64,000 nt of DNA. It comes from Legionella qingyii. Lineage in GTDB: Bacteria; Pseudomonadota; Gammaproteobacteria; Legionellales; Legionellaceae. Made by a program: the position numbers and the translations under genes. The first letter of the stretch is position 1; every line of letters begins with the position of its first letter. Positions 1 through 9,247 of this stretch are shown in pieces. Under the pieces are notes generated by a model. It had not been told where the DNA came from. It saw only the letters and a list, made by a program, of their open reading frames with translations, and did no database searches. Where the stretch lies: the NCBI RefSeq assembly GCF_003184185.1, contig NZ_QHJG01000008.1, forward strand, positions 62,001 to 126,000. Reading direction: 5' to 3'.

Positions 1-1
1 T

Positions 2-256
2 CTTCAGGGTTTACAGCAAGCTGCCAGTCCTAATCAACACATCACCATTGCTCGCTTGGGTTTTATTGATACCAAACAAACTTATGGCTTGCCCGGAATT
101 TTTTATGCAGCCCCTCCAGACCTTTGTGCACAAGCCTGTTGGAACGCCCTGATACATAAGAAAAGGATGTTTTATTATCCTTATTTCTGGAAAATTATTA
201 TGGGAATAATCAAACGGCTGCCATTCTTTCTTTATAAAAAAATGGGTAAAATTTAG
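2..256 (+). CDS. C-terminal part of a short-chain dehydrogenase/reductase (partial, 5' end outside window)
   Basis: The reading frame is open from the first bases of the window to the stop at 254-256, so this is the last 84 residues of a longer gene. The tail has the features usual after the catalytic domain of membrane-associated SDR enzymes: a beta strand ending ARLGFIDT, a loop with AAPPDLCAQACWNAL (cofactor-domain helix), then a basic/aromatic segment ending in KRLPFFLYKK. The Rossmann glycine motif and YxxxK catalytic residues would lie upstream and cannot be checked, so the family call rests on the tail only. The TTG at 56 is an internal leucine codon, not a start. Confidence 0.5.
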   Translation, partial: LQGLQQAASPNQHITIARLGFIDTKQTYGLPGIFYAAPPDLCAQACWNALIHKKRMFYYPYFWKIIMGIIKRLPFFLYKKMGKI

Positions 257-274
257 CGATTCCCTTATTAGTCA

Positions 275-1273
275 ATGTCAGTCATGCTCAGTAAATACAA
301 CTTTTTTGTACAAAGCCCAGATGAGATAACTCCTCGTCAAGATCAGGCGCCATTTGATTTGACCAACTATAAAAGAGAACCTGAATCAGGATGGCGTACA
401 GATTTCGTGCTTTTCTATGCAATACTTATTTATCATTTTTATAAAGTAGCGAATTTTCATAAAATTATAATTATCAATAGGGGTGATAATCAGTTCACTG
501 TTAATTTTCAGAAACCCAAAAATCCAATACTTTTTGAAAAATACCTGGAGGAATTTGGTTTCAGCTATGATGATTTAGAAAAAGAAAATATGAACTATGA
601 AATTTCATCAATAGATTTAGCGAAGCTAAGAGCCATTTTGAATATTTTATATAAACAAAAATACATTTCTGCATCGCTTTTGCAAGACATAAATCTGGCT
701 ATTTCTTCTGAAAATCCAGATTTGATCAAATTAAATCAAGCAAAAGAGATGGACTTAAATAAGTCCACAATAATATATCCAAGTGAGGCGTACAGACAAT
801 TTTCTTTTTGCAAAAATTTATATCATTATTGTGCTAATAAAAATATGTGTCTTTATAAGTATACAGATCTTTCTGCTATTATCCCCATGATTGAACGGAT
901 GCTTAAGAATAATGTTAATCCCAATCAAGGGGGAAAAAATACTAAATCTCCACTTATGGGATTAATTTTAAATCAACACTGTAATGCAGAGACGAAACAA
1001 ATTGCTACTCTTCTTCTTAGATATAACGCTCAAATAGATGCTATGGACTTTTATTGTAAGACCGCTTTGCATCATGCGGCAGCCAGTCGAAAGGATTTAT
1101 GGATTGAATTCCTCTTGGAAAATGGAGCAAATGCTACATTAGAAGATGATTTAGGTTACACCCCAAAGCAAATCTATCTTGATAGCTGTAAAAGCAACAA
1201 TTTTCCAATTGACTCCAAAATAGAAGAGTTATTTGAAAAAGCTGAAACTGCAAAAATTATGATGTTGAAATAA
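275..1273 (+). CDS. Ankyrin-repeat protein, candidate Dot/Icm effector
   Basis: A 332-residue protein with no signal peptide or membrane segment. The N-terminal two thirds (about 1-215) match no family I recognise. The C-terminal third carries two to three ankyrin units: one around residues 225-255 ending in LLLRYNAQIDAMD, and a canonical one beginning KTALHHAAASRKD and ending ENGANATLEDDLGYTP. Ankyrin proteins of this type are common among Legionella type IV secretion substrates, so translocation is plausible but is inference. No clear Shine-Dalgarno precedes ATG 275; ATG 284 is an alternative start nine bases in. It lies 18 bases after the SDR stop and may be co-transcribed with it. Confidence 0.75.
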   Translation: MSVMLSKYNFFVQSPDEITPRQDQAPFDLTNYKREPESGWRTDFVLFYAILIYHFYKVANFHKIIIINRGDNQFTVNFQKPKNPILFEKYLEEFGFSYDDLEKENMNYEISSIDLAKLRAILNILYKQKYISASLLQDINLAISSENPDLIKLNQAKEMDLNKSTIIYPSEAYRQFSFCKNLYHYCANKNMCLYKYTDLSAIIPMIERMLKNNVNPNQGGKNTKSPLMGLILNQHCNAETKQIATLLLRYNAQIDAMDFYCKTALHHAAASRKDLWIEFLLENGANATLEDDLGYTPKQIYLDSCKSNNFPIDSKIEELFEKAETAKIMMLK

Positions 1274-1522
1274 TCTGGACTTGTATAGCACTTGATGCAA
1301 CATATTGAAGTGTTCCTTAATAAGGCAGAAGAACCCCAGATTGCAAGCACCTGCTCTCTTAGTCAGTTGAAATCTTCAGGAAAAGTTCCAGGTTACAAAA
1401 AAGAAGGGTTGATTGTAATTATAGCGCTACAAGATCGTGATAGATCATCTATAATATGTATAACTCAATTTATAAATGCAGAGATTTTGGACAGATTATG
1501 AAATAAATAAAAGGAGTTTTTT

Positions 1523-1963
1523 ATGATCTCTATGAATAGGATTTCACTCACAATGATGCTAGGAACATTGAGTTGTCTATCATTTTTATCGACTGCTTTT
1601 GCAGATACGTCCATAACTCAAACTTCAACGACAGACATTTCAGGTACCTATGTATGCAATTTCCATGATCCTTTTTCTACACCGCCAGATGGCACAGAAT
1701 ACCTTACTATAAAAAAAGGGAGTAACAATAGTTATAGAATGTCGAAAAAAGGAATGAATGACACCACACCAAGCCTTGTTGGAATTGGTTTACAAAATAA
1801 AGAGCAGAATAATGCATTCTCATTTTTATTTTGGTGGTCTAAAGATCCGACGACTATTTTTGCCCAATACATCATCATCAAACCAGATGGTACTTTGGAA
1901 GGCAAGTGGGCACAAAGTAATAAGAATCAAGCCGCCACTATTAGTTGTAAAAAATCATCATAA
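1523..1963 (+). CDS. Small secreted protein, first of a tandem paralogous pair
   Basis: A 146-residue protein with a clear Sec signal peptide: MISMNR, a hydrophobic core to about residue 24, then a probable cleavage site TAFA/DTS. The mature part is threonine/serine-rich and beta-like. It has two cysteines bracketing the domain (SGTYVCNF near its start, ATISCKKSS at its end), probably a disulfide, and a IKPDGTLEGKW strand near the C-terminus. ATG 1523 is supported by AAGGAG six to seven bases upstream. The next gene encodes a paralogue of the same plan. No known family recognised; periplasmic or secreted location is inferred from the signal peptide. Confidence 0.75.
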   Translation: MISMNRISLTMMLGTLSCLSFLSTAFADTSITQTSTTDISGTYVCNFHDPFSTPPDGTEYLTIKKGSNNSYRMSKKGMNDTTPSLVGIGLQNKEQNNAFSFLFWWSKDPTTIFAQYIIIKPDGTLEGKWAQSNKNQAATISCKKSS

Positions 1964-2003
1964 AGTGGCATGTGCATCAGTCATTAACAAAAAGGAGTTT
2001 GTT

Positions 2004-2414
2004 ATGAAAGCATTGGTAGATATCTCTTTAACAGCCATATTATATTTCATTATCACCACAGCTTATGCTGACAATATGACGGCCAGCACATCTCAATCCA
2101 TTGAAGGAAATTATAAATGTCAATGGAATGGCTCTTTATTAGATAATAAGAGTTTTTCTCTTACCATATCGAAAACTGGCGATACTTACAATTCTGAATG
2201 GGATGATAACACGGGTAATCCAGTACTGTATGGTACAGGATTAATGGGTTCAAATATTAATAATTTTATGAGCACTTCTTTTTGGGGGGCCGTAGATAAC
2301 ACGATTTCGGGTATATTGTCCATTACATTAAAACAAGACGGATCTTTACAAGGCAACTGGATATCTCAATCTGGAAAAGATACTGGCACTACAACGTGTA
2401 CCAAGAGTAACTAA
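2004..2414 (+). CDS. Small secreted protein, second of a tandem paralogous pair
   Basis: A 136-residue protein. The open frame extends upstream to 1758 inside the preceding gene, but AAGGAG seven bases before ATG 2004 and a signal peptide starting there (MKALVDISLTAILYF, cleavage near TAYA/DN) fix this start. The mature domain parallels the upstream gene: IEGNYKCQW against ISGTYVCNF, a central VLYGTGL against LVGIGL, then LKQDGSLQGNW against IKPDGTLEGKW, and a terminal TTTCTKSN against ATISCKKSS. Both cysteines are kept. The 40-base spacing and shared strand suggest one transcript and a local tandem duplication. Function unknown. Confidence 0.75.
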   Translation: MKALVDISLTAILYFIITTAYADNMTASTSQSIEGNYKCQWNGSLLDNKSFSLTISKTGDTYNSEWDDNTGNPVLYGTGLMGSNINNFMSTSFWGAVDNTISGILSITLKQDGSLQGNWISQSGKDTGTTTCTKSN

Positions 2415-2806
2415 AGTTATTAAGTAACATCAAAAATCAAGTACAGTTTGATCATAAAATATAGCGGTCAATAGTTTGACGATGGCTCACCAATTGCTAA
2501 ATGCTTGTTTGACCGGGTTTAGTTTATTGGTGCCATTTATCATTAAGTCGCCTCCTAAAATCATTGAGGCTATAGGCTAAATAACAGCTCTGTCTTTAGT
2601 CACGCACGCATGCCGAAAACTCAGGGAAACGTTGATTGGTCGTGAGTAGGCTGGTACAGTGCTTATGAAGTCCAGCTATAGAACTCTAAGTATCCATGCT
2701 AGACTTCAAAATGTTAAGCTCAGCTACTTAATTATTTTCAAATAGGTGTGAGCGGTTACTCCAAATCCCAGATCTAGCTGAACTGCAAACCAATTATTTG
2801 ATTGAT
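2415..2806. other. 392-bp intergenic stretch without a supported gene
   Basis: The longest open frame I can read is about 32 codons (2482-2580, plus strand, hydrophobic), with no Shine-Dalgarno. It may be decayed coding sequence. No terminator with a U-run, no tRNA-like cloverleaf and no inverted repeat of the family seen elsewhere in this window was found here. Confidence 0.5.
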
Positions 2807-3004
2807 TTATTTAAAAATCTTAATCATAGGTAAAATTGTTTTTATCAAGCCAAAAAATTGTAAAATATAGATAACTAAAATAATAAGAACGAGTACATTT
2901 AACAAGCTTTTAATTGATGGTGGCATAGGTATAAAAGTATCGATTAGCCATAAAACCACCCCAAAGACAACAATAACAGCAATTAAATTCAAGAGCCCAG
3001 TCAT
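2807..3004 (-). CDS. Small two-helix inner-membrane protein (Thivi_2564-like)
   Basis: A 65-residue, almost wholly hydrophobic protein with two predicted membrane helices: residues about 5-25 (LIAVIVVFGVVLWLID) and about 36-55 (LLNVLVLIILVIYIL), joined by a short loop TFIPMPPSIKS. It resembles the Thivi_2564 family of small membrane proteins found in many gammaproteobacteria, whose role is not known. AAGGA lies about eight bases upstream of the ATG. It is monocistronic, convergent with the secreted-protein pair and downstream of mscL on the same strand. Confidence 0.6.
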   Translation of the reverse strand: MTGLLNLIAVIVVFGVVLWLIDTFIPMPPSIKSLLNVLVLIILVIYILQFFGLIKTILPMIKIFK

Positions 3005-3143
3005 AACTATCCTTATTAATGATGATTCTTGTTTAAAATTATAGCAGATTTACAGATACTTAGGAGTCTTTGATAACGAATAAGGCTTTCGATAACCTTT
3101 CATTTTGAGGCAACAGTGGAGTAAAAAAATCATGAAATTTACA

Positions 3144-3215
3144 TAGCCTGGGTACTGCAAAGCTAACCCGGGGTTCTGAAACCTTATTAACCAAGGTTTC
3201 GCTGCATCCAGGCTA
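3144..3215. repeat. Imperfect inverted repeat, CCTGGGT family
   Basis: The element begins TAGCCTGGGTACTGC and ends GCTGCATCCAGGCTA, so the ends pair as an imperfect hairpin around a middle containing CCCGGGG and a second TTTCGCTGC arm. It lies in the spacer downstream of mscL. The same pattern recurs at several gene borders in this window. Confidence 0.65.
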
Positions 3216-3243
3216 CAAACAATACGAATTTTGCTACAAAAAA

Positions 3244-3627
3244 TTATTCGCTTTTTGCACCCTGCTCCTTCAATAAATCACGAATTTCAGTTAATAATGT
3301 TTCTTCTCTAGTTGGTTTTTCTTGCTTTTCTTCCTTTTTTCTTAATAAAGAAAGTGCTTTAATTGCTACAAAAATTGAAAATGAAATGATTGTAAAATCA
3401 ATCACGGCCTGGAGAAATTCTCCCCATTTTACAATCGCATCACCGACGGAAAACGTTTTATTTGCGACATTAATTCCACCTAATAATAAGCCAATTAAAG
3501 GCATCACAATGCCGCTAACTAATGAGCTAATAATTTTGCCAAATGCCGCACCAATAACCACAGCAACAGAAAGATCAATTACATTCCCTTTTATAGCAAA
3601 TTGTTTAAACTCTTGTAAAAAACTCAT
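3244..3627 (-). CDS. mscL: Large-conductance mechanosensitive channel MscL
   Basis: A 127-residue protein of the usual MscL length. The amphipathic N-terminal helix (MSFLQEFKQFAIKGN) is followed by TM1 with the conserved pore-lining VIDLSVAVVIGAAFGKIISS segment, a periplasmic loop, TM2 (IDFTIISFSIFVAIKAL) and a charged cytoplasmic helix rich in Lys/Glu. It acts as an emergency release valve in the inner membrane during hypo-osmotic shock. A GGAGAT sequence upstream of the ATG supports the start. It lies downstream of alaS on the same strand but is separated by a hairpin element (3703-3796), so it probably has its own promoter. Confidence 0.95.
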   Translation of the reverse strand: MSFLQEFKQFAIKGNVIDLSVAVVIGAAFGKIISSLVSGIVMPLIGLLLGGINVANKTFSVGDAIVKWGEFLQAVIDFTIISFSIFVAIKALSLLRKKEEKQEKPTREETLLTEIRDLLKEQGAKSE

Positions 3628-3702
3628 GCCATCTCCTTATGTATGATTACTTTACAGATAATTAGCCTGGTGGAGAAAAATCCAGGCAGCATAAAATAGC
3701 AT

Positions 3703-3796
3703 TACCCACTATGTCTTAGACAAGGCCAGGAGTGTACATAATAGTACATGACTGAAGCCGTGTGAACTTGGAACGCCGTATAAAACTTAGTGGGTA
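3703..3796. mobile_element. MITE-like palindromic element with 19-bp imperfect terminal inverted repeats
   Basis: The left end reads TACCCACTATGTCTTAGAC. The reverse complement of the right end reads TACCCACTAAGTTTTATAC, agreeing at 16 of 19 positions. The 94-bp interior has no open frame and contains a further small palindrome (TGTAC...GTACA). I see no clear target duplication, so it may be an old non-autonomous element or a structured RNA at the 3' end of alaS. Confidence 0.5.
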
Positions 3797-3808
3797 GTAC
3801 GATATCAT

Positions 3809-6391
3809 TTATGAATGGCGTACCATCTCTCTAATTTCTTCTATCTTATTATCCAAATCAGGCGGCAAAACCCCTCCTCCCTGAGCCATATCATCACGCC
3901 CCCCGCCCTTTCCACAGAGATGTTTTACCAATGTAGCCGCAGTAGGTGCTTTCCCTAAAATACCCTTACTTACACCAGCAATCACATTCATTTTATTTTG
4001 ATCCACTGTAAATAAAACAATTACAGCTGAATCAAGTCTGGATTTCAGTTGATCTAAGGTTGTACGCATGGTTTGGCTATCAACACCTTCCAATTGTTTT
4101 ACCAATAGACTGATTCCATTGATTTGTTCTACTTCATTTGCCAGATCTGCTCCTGATTTTTGTGCTTTCTCACTTTGTAATTTGGCAATTTCTTTTTCTA
4201 AACCTCTATGTTCAGCGATAAGCTGTCCTATCTTGTCCGGTAAGTTATTCGTTGTGGTTTTTAACAATGACGCCAACTCACTTAAAAGTGACTGTTGTTC
4301 ATTAACCCAAACTAACGCATAACGACCTGTTACCATCTCTATACGTCTTACACCACTTGCAATTCCGTATTCAGCAACAATTTTAAACAACCCGATATCA
4401 CCTGTCCTCCGTGCGTGAGTTCCACCACAAAGCTCCTTAGAAAACTCACCCATAGATAATACACGTACCTTATCGGTATATTTTTCTCCGAACAGAGCAA
4501 CTGCACCACTTTTTTTGGCAGAATCAATATCCATGAGTTGAGTTACAACTTCGTTGTTGGCTCGAATTTGATCATTAACTAATAATTCAATTTCTTTAAT
4601 TTGTTCTGTGGTCAATGATTCAAAATGAGAAAAGTCAAAGCGTGCTCGCTCTGCATCAACCAATGAACCCTTTTGCTGGACTTGTGGTCCGACTACTGTT
4701 TTTAAAGCAGCATGCAATAAATGAGTTGCGGTATGATTTATACGAATTGCTTCTCGGCGCTCGTTATCTATTTCTGCTTTCAGCAACTGATTCAAGGTCG
4801 CTGAACCTTCCACTACTTCACCATAATGTACTATGGCTTGACCTTTTTTTTGCGTATCATCGACACGAAAACGAAAACCTGTACTTATTAATATTCCCTT
4901 ATCCCCTACTTGCCCCCCACTTTCCGCATAAAAAGGGGTGTGATCCAGAACTACAGCTCCTTTCGTACCTTGACTTAAGGCATCAACTTCATTTCCTTCT
5001 AGAAGCAAAGCAATAATTTTTGCTTCTGTTTCGTTTTGTTCATAACCATGAAAATTAGATTGGTAATCCAATTGAGCAGTAGTACTATAATCCACGCTGA
5101 ACTGACTGGCAGCCTGAGACTGCTCTCTTTGCTGTTGCATCAATTGATTGAAGCCATCCATATCCACGTAGAGGCCTTGCTCTCGAGCTATATCAGCAGT
5201 CAAATCGACAGGAAAACCGTAGGTATCATACAGTTTAAATGCGATTTCCCCTGATATTTCGTGGCCACCAAGAGAATGCATTTGCTCTTGCAATAGACGT
5301 AATCCCTGATCAAGCGTGCGGGCAAACTGATTTTCTTCCTGGTTGAGGATTTTTTCTATATGGGCTTTAGATTTTATCAATTCAGGATAAGCATCGCCCA
5401 TAACTGTAATTAAAGGTTCTACTAATTGTGAAAAAAACGGAGTTGGCAAGCCTAACTTATTACCATGTCTTATTGCCCTTCTAATAATTCTTCTAAGCAC
5501 ATACCCGCGTCCTTCATTACCAGGAATCACTCCATCAGCGATTAAAAAGGAACAAGAACGAATATGATCCGCAATTACCTTTAACGAAGTGTGGTTTAAA
5601 TTGGTAATAGTTCCAAGTTTTGCTGTCGATTGAATTAAATACTGGAAACTGTCTATTTCATAATTGCTGTGAACACCTTGAACTACGGCAGCGAGTCGCT
5701 CAAGTCCCATACCTGTATCTACAGATGGTTTGGGTAGCGGATGCAAATTCCCATCTTTATCCCGATTAAATTGCATGAATACCAGGTTCCAAATTTCAAT
5801 ATATCGATCCCCGTCTTCATCAGGACTTCCTGGAGGACCACCTGGAATATCAGGACCATGATCGTAAAAAATCTCGGTGCATGGACCACAAGGGCCTGTA
5901 TCCCCCATAGACCAGAAATTATCTTTTTCTCCACAACGTGAGAAACGCGCAGCCGAAACATTCATTTCTTTTAACCAAATATCCTCTGCTTCTTGATCTT
6001 CTTTATAAACTGTCACCCACAAACGCTCTTCGGGCAAATGCAGAACTTGAGTTAAAAATTCCCAAGCAAATTTTATTGCTTCTCGCTTAAAATAATCACC
6101 GAAACTAAAATTACCCAACATTTCAAAAAATGTATGGTGTCTTGCTGTATACCCCACATTTTCCAAATCATTGTGTTTACCACCTGCGCGTACACAACGT
6201 TGGGCAGTAACCGCTCGCTGATAAGAACGTGTTTCAAGTCCTAAAAATAAATCCTTAAATTGCACCATACCCGCATTAGTAAACAATAAAGTAGGATCAT
6301 TAGCAGGAATTAAGGAGCTGGATTCCACTAGTTGATGACCACGTTGTGTGAAATAATCAAAAAATGCTTTTCTAATTTCAGAACTTTTCAT
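3809..6391 (-). CDS. alaS: Alanyl-tRNA synthetase
   Basis: An 860-residue class II synthetase that charges tRNA-Ala. The N-terminal catalytic domain includes motif 1 ([16 protein letters not shown]), motif 2 ([19 protein letters not shown]) and the glycine-rich [13 protein letters not shown]. The editing domain carries the zinc ligands HTATH near residue 555 and CGGTH near residue 655. The C-Ala domain ends with the conserved [14 protein letters not shown]. Length matches the family. It follows recA-recX, the order found in many gammaproteobacteria. The 256-bp gap to recX holds repeat sequence, so a separate promoter is likely. No strong Shine-Dalgarno is visible. Confidence 0.97.
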   Translation of the reverse strand: MKSSEIRKAFFDYFTQRGHQLVESSSLIPANDPTLLFTNAGMVQFKDLFLGLETRSYQRAVTAQRCVRAGGKHNDLENVGYTARHHTFFEMLGNFSFGDYFKREAIKFAWEFLTQVLHLPEERLWVTVYKEDQEAEDIWLKEMNVSAARFSRCGEKDNFWSMGDTGPCGPCTEIFYDHGPDIPGGPPGSPDEDGDRYIEIWNLVFMQFNRDKDGNLHPLPKPSVDTGMGLERLAAVVQGVHSNYEIDSFQYLIQSTAKLGTITNLNHTSLKVIADHIRSCSFLIADGVIPGNEGRGYVLRRIIRRAIRHGNKLGLPTPFFSQLVEPLITVMGDAYPELIKSKAHIEKILNQEENQFARTLDQGLRLLQEQMHSLGGHEISGEIAFKLYDTYGFPVDLTADIAREQGLYVDMDGFNQLMQQQREQSQAASQFSVDYSTTAQLDYQSNFHGYEQNETEAKIIALLLEGNEVDALSQGTKGAVVLDHTPFYAESGGQVGDKGILISTGFRFRVDDTQKKGQAIVHYGEVVEGSATLNQLLKAEIDNERREAIRINHTATHLLHAALKTVVGPQVQQKGSLVDAERARFDFSHFESLTTEQIKEIELLVNDQIRANNEVVTQLMDIDSAKKSGAVALFGEKYTDKVRVLSMGEFSKELCGGTHARRTGDIGLFKIVAEYGIASGVRRIEMVTGRYALVWVNEQQSLLSELASLLKTTTNNLPDKIGQLIAEHRGLEKEIAKLQSEKAQKSGADLANEVEQINGISLLVKQLEGVDSQTMRTTLDQLKSRLDSAVIVLFTVDQNKMNVIAGVSKGILGKAPTAATLVKHLCGKGGGRDDMAQGGGVLPPDLDNKIEEIREMVRHS

Positions 6392-6479
6392 TTCGAATCA
6401 ACACCAATTTGAGTTAATTTTAATTTTCAACCGTCCTCGGGAAATGTGCAGAAATTGTGCTTTTAATCTAAAAATAAAC

Positions 6480-6640
6480 GCCCTCTCTCAACAATAGGAG
6501 AGAGCTGGGGTGAGACTAATATAGTAAATCCCCTCATCCGCCCTAACGGGCACCTTCTCCCTTTTGGAGAAAAGGGAATTTTGCTTAACTTAAAAGCACT
6601 ACTGCACATTACCCAGGCTACAAGGCACCTAGGCTACGAT
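6480..6640. repeat. Intergenic repeat patch between recX and alaS
   Basis: The patch holds a GCCCTCTCTC...GGAGAGAGC hairpin, a CGCCCTAACGGGCACCTTCTCCC segment, and a perfect 7-bp stem CCCTTTT/AAAAGGG with a GGAG loop (6557-6574). It ends with CCAGGCTAC and CTAGGCTAC fragments of the CCTGGGT family. Part of the pattern (GGAGAAAAG followed by a TTTTGC-like stretch) is echoed near 32140. There is no U-run, so an intrinsic terminator is not supported. Confidence 0.45.
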
Positions 6641-6647
6641 TTCATTT

Positions 6648-7088
6648 TTATTTTTTCAATTCTTTTTTCACTTGAACAATGGTATCCATACCAAATCCAC
6701 GATAAAGCAAAAAACGCTGTTGTTTTTGGAGCTCATCAAACGATAACTCACATTGACCTTTACTTTTTTTCTGCCAAACATCTAAAGCATAAGTCAACCA
6801 ATTATCTTGCTCTTGCTGCAAGAACTGATGAATTAATTCCTTATCAACTCCTTTACTAGTCAATTCCTGGCTTATTTTTAAAGGTCCATAACCTTGACGT
6901 ATTCGTGAACGACTGTAGATCTCCACAAACCGTCGTTCACTTTGCAAATCCAAGCGTTGGCATTCATCCAATGCTATTTTTGCTTCTATAGCACTATATC
7001 CTTTTTGCTTTAATTTATCACAAAGTTCTAGTGCACTGTGCTCGCGCCTGGATAGCAGGCGCACAGCACAATCAAATGCTTTAGTCAT
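6648..7088 (-). CDS. recX: Regulatory protein RecX
   Basis: A 146-residue RecX, which binds RecA filaments and limits their activity. It has the three-helix RecX repeats: [20 protein letters not shown] at the N-terminus, a middle repeat with [18 protein letters not shown], and a C-terminal repeat ending in [12 protein letters not shown]. An upstream in-frame start exists, but ATG 7088 with GAGG six bases upstream is preferred. It overlaps the recA stop by eight bases (ATGACTAA), implying translational coupling with recA in one transcript. Confidence 0.92.
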   Translation of the reverse strand: MTKAFDCAVRLLSRREHSALELCDKLKQKGYSAIEAKIALDECQRLDLQSERRFVEIYSRSRIRQGYGPLKISQELTSKGVDKELIHQFLQQEQDNWLTYALDVWQKKSKGQCELSFDELQKQQRFLLYRGFGMDTIVQVKKELKK

Positions 7089-8127
7089 CAACGGCCTCAA
7101 ATTCGTCGGCACTAGCTGACGCAAGCATAGGGAGTTTTTTCTCTAAAAGCTCTGCACGAATTTGATGTTCGAGAGTTGCTGCAACTTGAGGATTCTCTTT
7201 CAGGTATAAGCGAACATTATCTTTACCCTGGCCAATTTTCTCACCCTTATAACTGTACCAAGCCCCAGATTTTTCAATCAGATTGAGTTGGACACCTAAA
7301 TTGATAATTTCACTTTCACGAGAAATACCTTCGTTATACAGAATATCAAATTCGGTCATCTTAAATGGTGGTGCCACTTTATTCTTAACAACTTTAACTC
7401 GTGTTTCACTACCTAAGATTTCTTCGCCTTTTTTAATTGATCCAATGCGACGAATATCCAGGCGGACGGAAGCATAGAATTTTAATGCATTACCGCCGGT
7501 AGTTGTTTCGGGGCTACCGAACATTACGCCAATTTTCATACGAATCTGGTTAATAAAAATGACCAGTGTATTAGAGCGTTTAATATTAGCAGTCAATTTA
7601 CGTAAAGCCTGTGACATGAGTCGAGCTTGTAAGCCAACATGTGAGTCGCCCATTTCTCCTTCAATTTCTGCTTTAGGAGTTAATGCAGCAACAGAGTCAA
7701 CGATAATAACATCGACCGCAGCTGAGCGTACCAGCATATCGGTAATTTCTAAAGCTTGCTCTCCTGTATCAGGTTGAGAAACCAGTAACTCATCCACATT
7801 AACACCCAGCTTTTGCGCATAGCTGGGGTCTAAGGCATGTTCTGCATCAATAAATGCAGCAGTGCCTCCCATTTTTTGACATTCGGCAATAACTTGTAAG
7901 GTTAACGTTGTTTTACCAGAAGACTCTGGGCCATAAATTTCAACAATACGTCCTTTGGGTAAACCACCAATTCCCAAAGCAATGTCTAATCCTAAAGACC
8001 CAGTTGAAATGGCTTCTATATCTCGGGATACGGTGCTGTCGCCCATACGCATCACTGATCCCTTACCAAACTGACGTTCAATTTGCGAGAGGGCAGCGGA
8101 TAATGCTTTTTGTTTATTTTCTTCCAT
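7081..8127 (-). CDS. recA: Recombinase RecA
   Basis: A 348-residue RecA that forms ATP-dependent filaments on single-stranded DNA for strand exchange. Walker [10 protein letters not shown] is at residues 66-74, with the [16 protein letters not shown]alker B region, the L1/L2 DNA loops and the [20 protein letters not shown] signature. The tail is acidic (DEFEAVDD), as in most RecA. The frame opens further upstream to 8199, but ATG 8127 (MEENKQKAL) gives the family length and aligned N-terminus. recX overlaps the 3' end. A promoter at 8161-8189 is proposed; no LexA-type CTGT-N8-ACAG box is seen. Confidence 0.98.
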   Translation of the reverse strand: MEENKQKALSAALSQIERQFGKGSVMRMGDSTVSRDIEAISTGSLGLDIALGIGGLPKGRIVEIYGPESSGKTTLTLQVIAECQKMGGTAAFIDAEHALDPSYAQKLGVNVDELLVSQPDTGEQALEITDMLVRSAAVDVIIVDSVAALTPKAEIEGEMGDSHVGLQARLMSQALRKLTANIKRSNTLVIFINQIRMKIGVMFGSPETTTGGNALKFYASVRLDIRRIGSIKKGEEILGSETRVKVVKNKVAPPFKMTEFDILYNEGISRESEIINLGVQLNLIEKSGAWYSYKGEKIGQGKDNVRLYLKENPQVAATLEHQIRAELLEKKLPMLASASADEFEAVDD

Positions 8128-8160
8128 AATATTTTCCAGGTAGTTATATGCAAGGGTAAA

Positions 8161-8189
8161 ATTATCACACAGATAGGAACAAGCAGCAA
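8161..8189 (-). promoter_or_regulatory. Probable recA promoter
   Basis: On the minus strand TTGCTG (-35, at 8189-8184) is followed after exactly 17 bases by GATAAT (-10, at 8166-8161), placing transcription about 25-30 bases before the recA ATG at 8127. Both hexamers match sigma-70 at four to five positions. No SOS box overlaps it. Confidence 0.5.
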
Positions 8190-8355
8190 ATTGATTCACT
8201 GTATTAAAGGAGTTTTTTTGCTCAAGCTCAAATGCGGCAAAACCAAAATGTCGCTTTCAGAAAAGAAACCAGCCTACCGTAGAAAAACCGCCTCTGATTG
8301 ATAGTTGGTTAATCATCTGGTACAATTGTAAGACATATTTTCCGAGGTAGATATT

Positions 8356-8574
8356 ATGCAGAGTAAAAATGAAGAACTAACTTCCAAAGTAACAGCTGCT
8401 CCATTATATGCAGCACGTGCAGCAATAAATATTGCTAATGCCACTAAGCATATATTTTTCCCTACACCAGAAAGAGCATATGTACCCTTGAAAGATCGAA
8501 TGAAATTTGAATTTGAACAAAATGCACACCAAGTAGCTAACGATTTAATAAGCCTAACCATAGGACAAAAATAG
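8356..8574 (+). CDS. Small hypothetical protein between recA and pncC
   Basis: A 72-residue soluble, helix-prone protein with no signal peptide. GAGGT lies seven bases before ATG 8356, and an AT-rich possible promoter precedes it. The sequence is alanine-rich early (APLYAARAAINIANATKH), then has an FFPTPERAY turn and a helical tail. No family recognised. It runs opposite to recA and pncC, so it breaks the cinA-recA arrangement seen in many bacteria. The antisense frame at the same place is less likely, having no ribosome site. Confidence 0.6.
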   Translation: MQSKNEELTSKVTAAPLYAARAAINIANATKHIFFPTPERAYVPLKDRMKFEFEQNAHQVANDLISLTIGQK

Positions 8575-8695
8575 AGCGCTTATCAAGAGTTGGTAGCTGC
8601 AGTAATATTTATATAGAGAAATTTACTTTAATCTGAGACTTCAAAAATTGCTTGTAAAGTGTCCCATGCTCCCGGCAACACTATTTCTTACGATA

Positions 8696-9190
8696 TCAGT
8701 GTCTATCAATTTTTATATAAGAAAGAATACCAGATAAAGCTTCCTGGCATGCAGCCAAGCGTATATCTTGCCGATCTCCGGTGAACTGTTTTCTTAATAT
8801 CCTGGGCTTCATGTCTCTAGCGGCCCAACCAAAACACACTGTTCCCACGGGTTTCTCAAAGCTGCCGCCATCCGGGCCAGCAATACCAGTAACCGATACG
8901 GCTACATGACCTACACTATGTTGCAAAGCACCAGTCGCCATCGCCAATGCAACAGGTTCACTGACCGCACCGTATTCTTCAATTAATTGCTTAGGCACTG
9001 AAAGCAGCTCTTCTTTCGATAGGTTACTGTACGTCACAAACCCACGTTCAAACCAGACTGAACTACCAGGAACTTCAGTGAGATAACTTGCAATAAGCCC
9101 ACCCGTACATGATTCAGCCGTAACTAATTGCCAATTCATTTTTTTAAGAATTGCTGAAATTTCTTTGATTAATTTATCAAAAGGACTCAT
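8696..9190 (-). CDS. pncC: CinA C-terminal-domain nicotinamide-nucleotide amidohydrolase (PncC type)
   Basis: A 164-residue stand-alone CinA C-terminal domain. Family knowledge: PncC-type enzymes deamidate NMN to nicotinate mononucleotide in NAD salvage. Visible motifs are VTAESCTGGLIASYLTEVPG (conserved Ser/Cys region), the FVTYSNLSKEELLSV segment, GAVSEPVALAMATGA, and the VTGIAGPDGGS loop followed by KPVGTVCFGWA. The N-terminal MoaB-like domain of full CinA is absent. TTG 9193 directly precedes ATG 9190; I choose the ATG. It sits upstream of recA, as in cinA-recA clusters, but separated by a plus-strand ORF. Confidence 0.92.
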   Translation of the reverse strand: MSPFDKLIKEISAILKKMNWQLVTAESCTGGLIASYLTEVPGSSVWFERGFVTYSNLSKEELLSVPKQLIEEYGAVSEPVALAMATGALQHSVGHVAVSVTGIAGPDGGSFEKPVGTVCFGWAARDMKPRILRKQFTGDRQDIRLAACQEALSGILSYIKIDRH

Positions 9191-9207
9191 CAATAGGCCG
9201 AAATGTT

Positions 9208-9237
9208 CCTGGGTTACGGCCTAAGCCTTCACCCAGG
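9208..9237. repeat. Short CCTGGGT...ACCCAGG hairpin
   Basis: A perfect 7-bp stem CCTGGGT/ACCCAGG with a 16-base middle (TACGGCCTAAGCCTTC) lies between the lipoprotein gene and pncC. It is the short form of the dispersed repeat; a near copy is at 21149-21184. Confidence 0.55.
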
Positions 9238-9247
9238 TTAAAGTCTT

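Noticed and set aside
1292..1501. 69-codon open frame after the ankyrin gene
   Set aside because: It starts at TTG with no ribosome site and the product has no recognisable pattern; more likely chance.
2482..2580. 32-codon hydrophobic open frame in the intergenic stretch
   Set aside because: No Shine-Dalgarno and too short to distinguish from chance.
8313..8561. 82-codon minus-strand frame opposite the small recA-side ORF
   Set aside because: No ribosome site; the plus-strand frame has GAGGT at good spacing.
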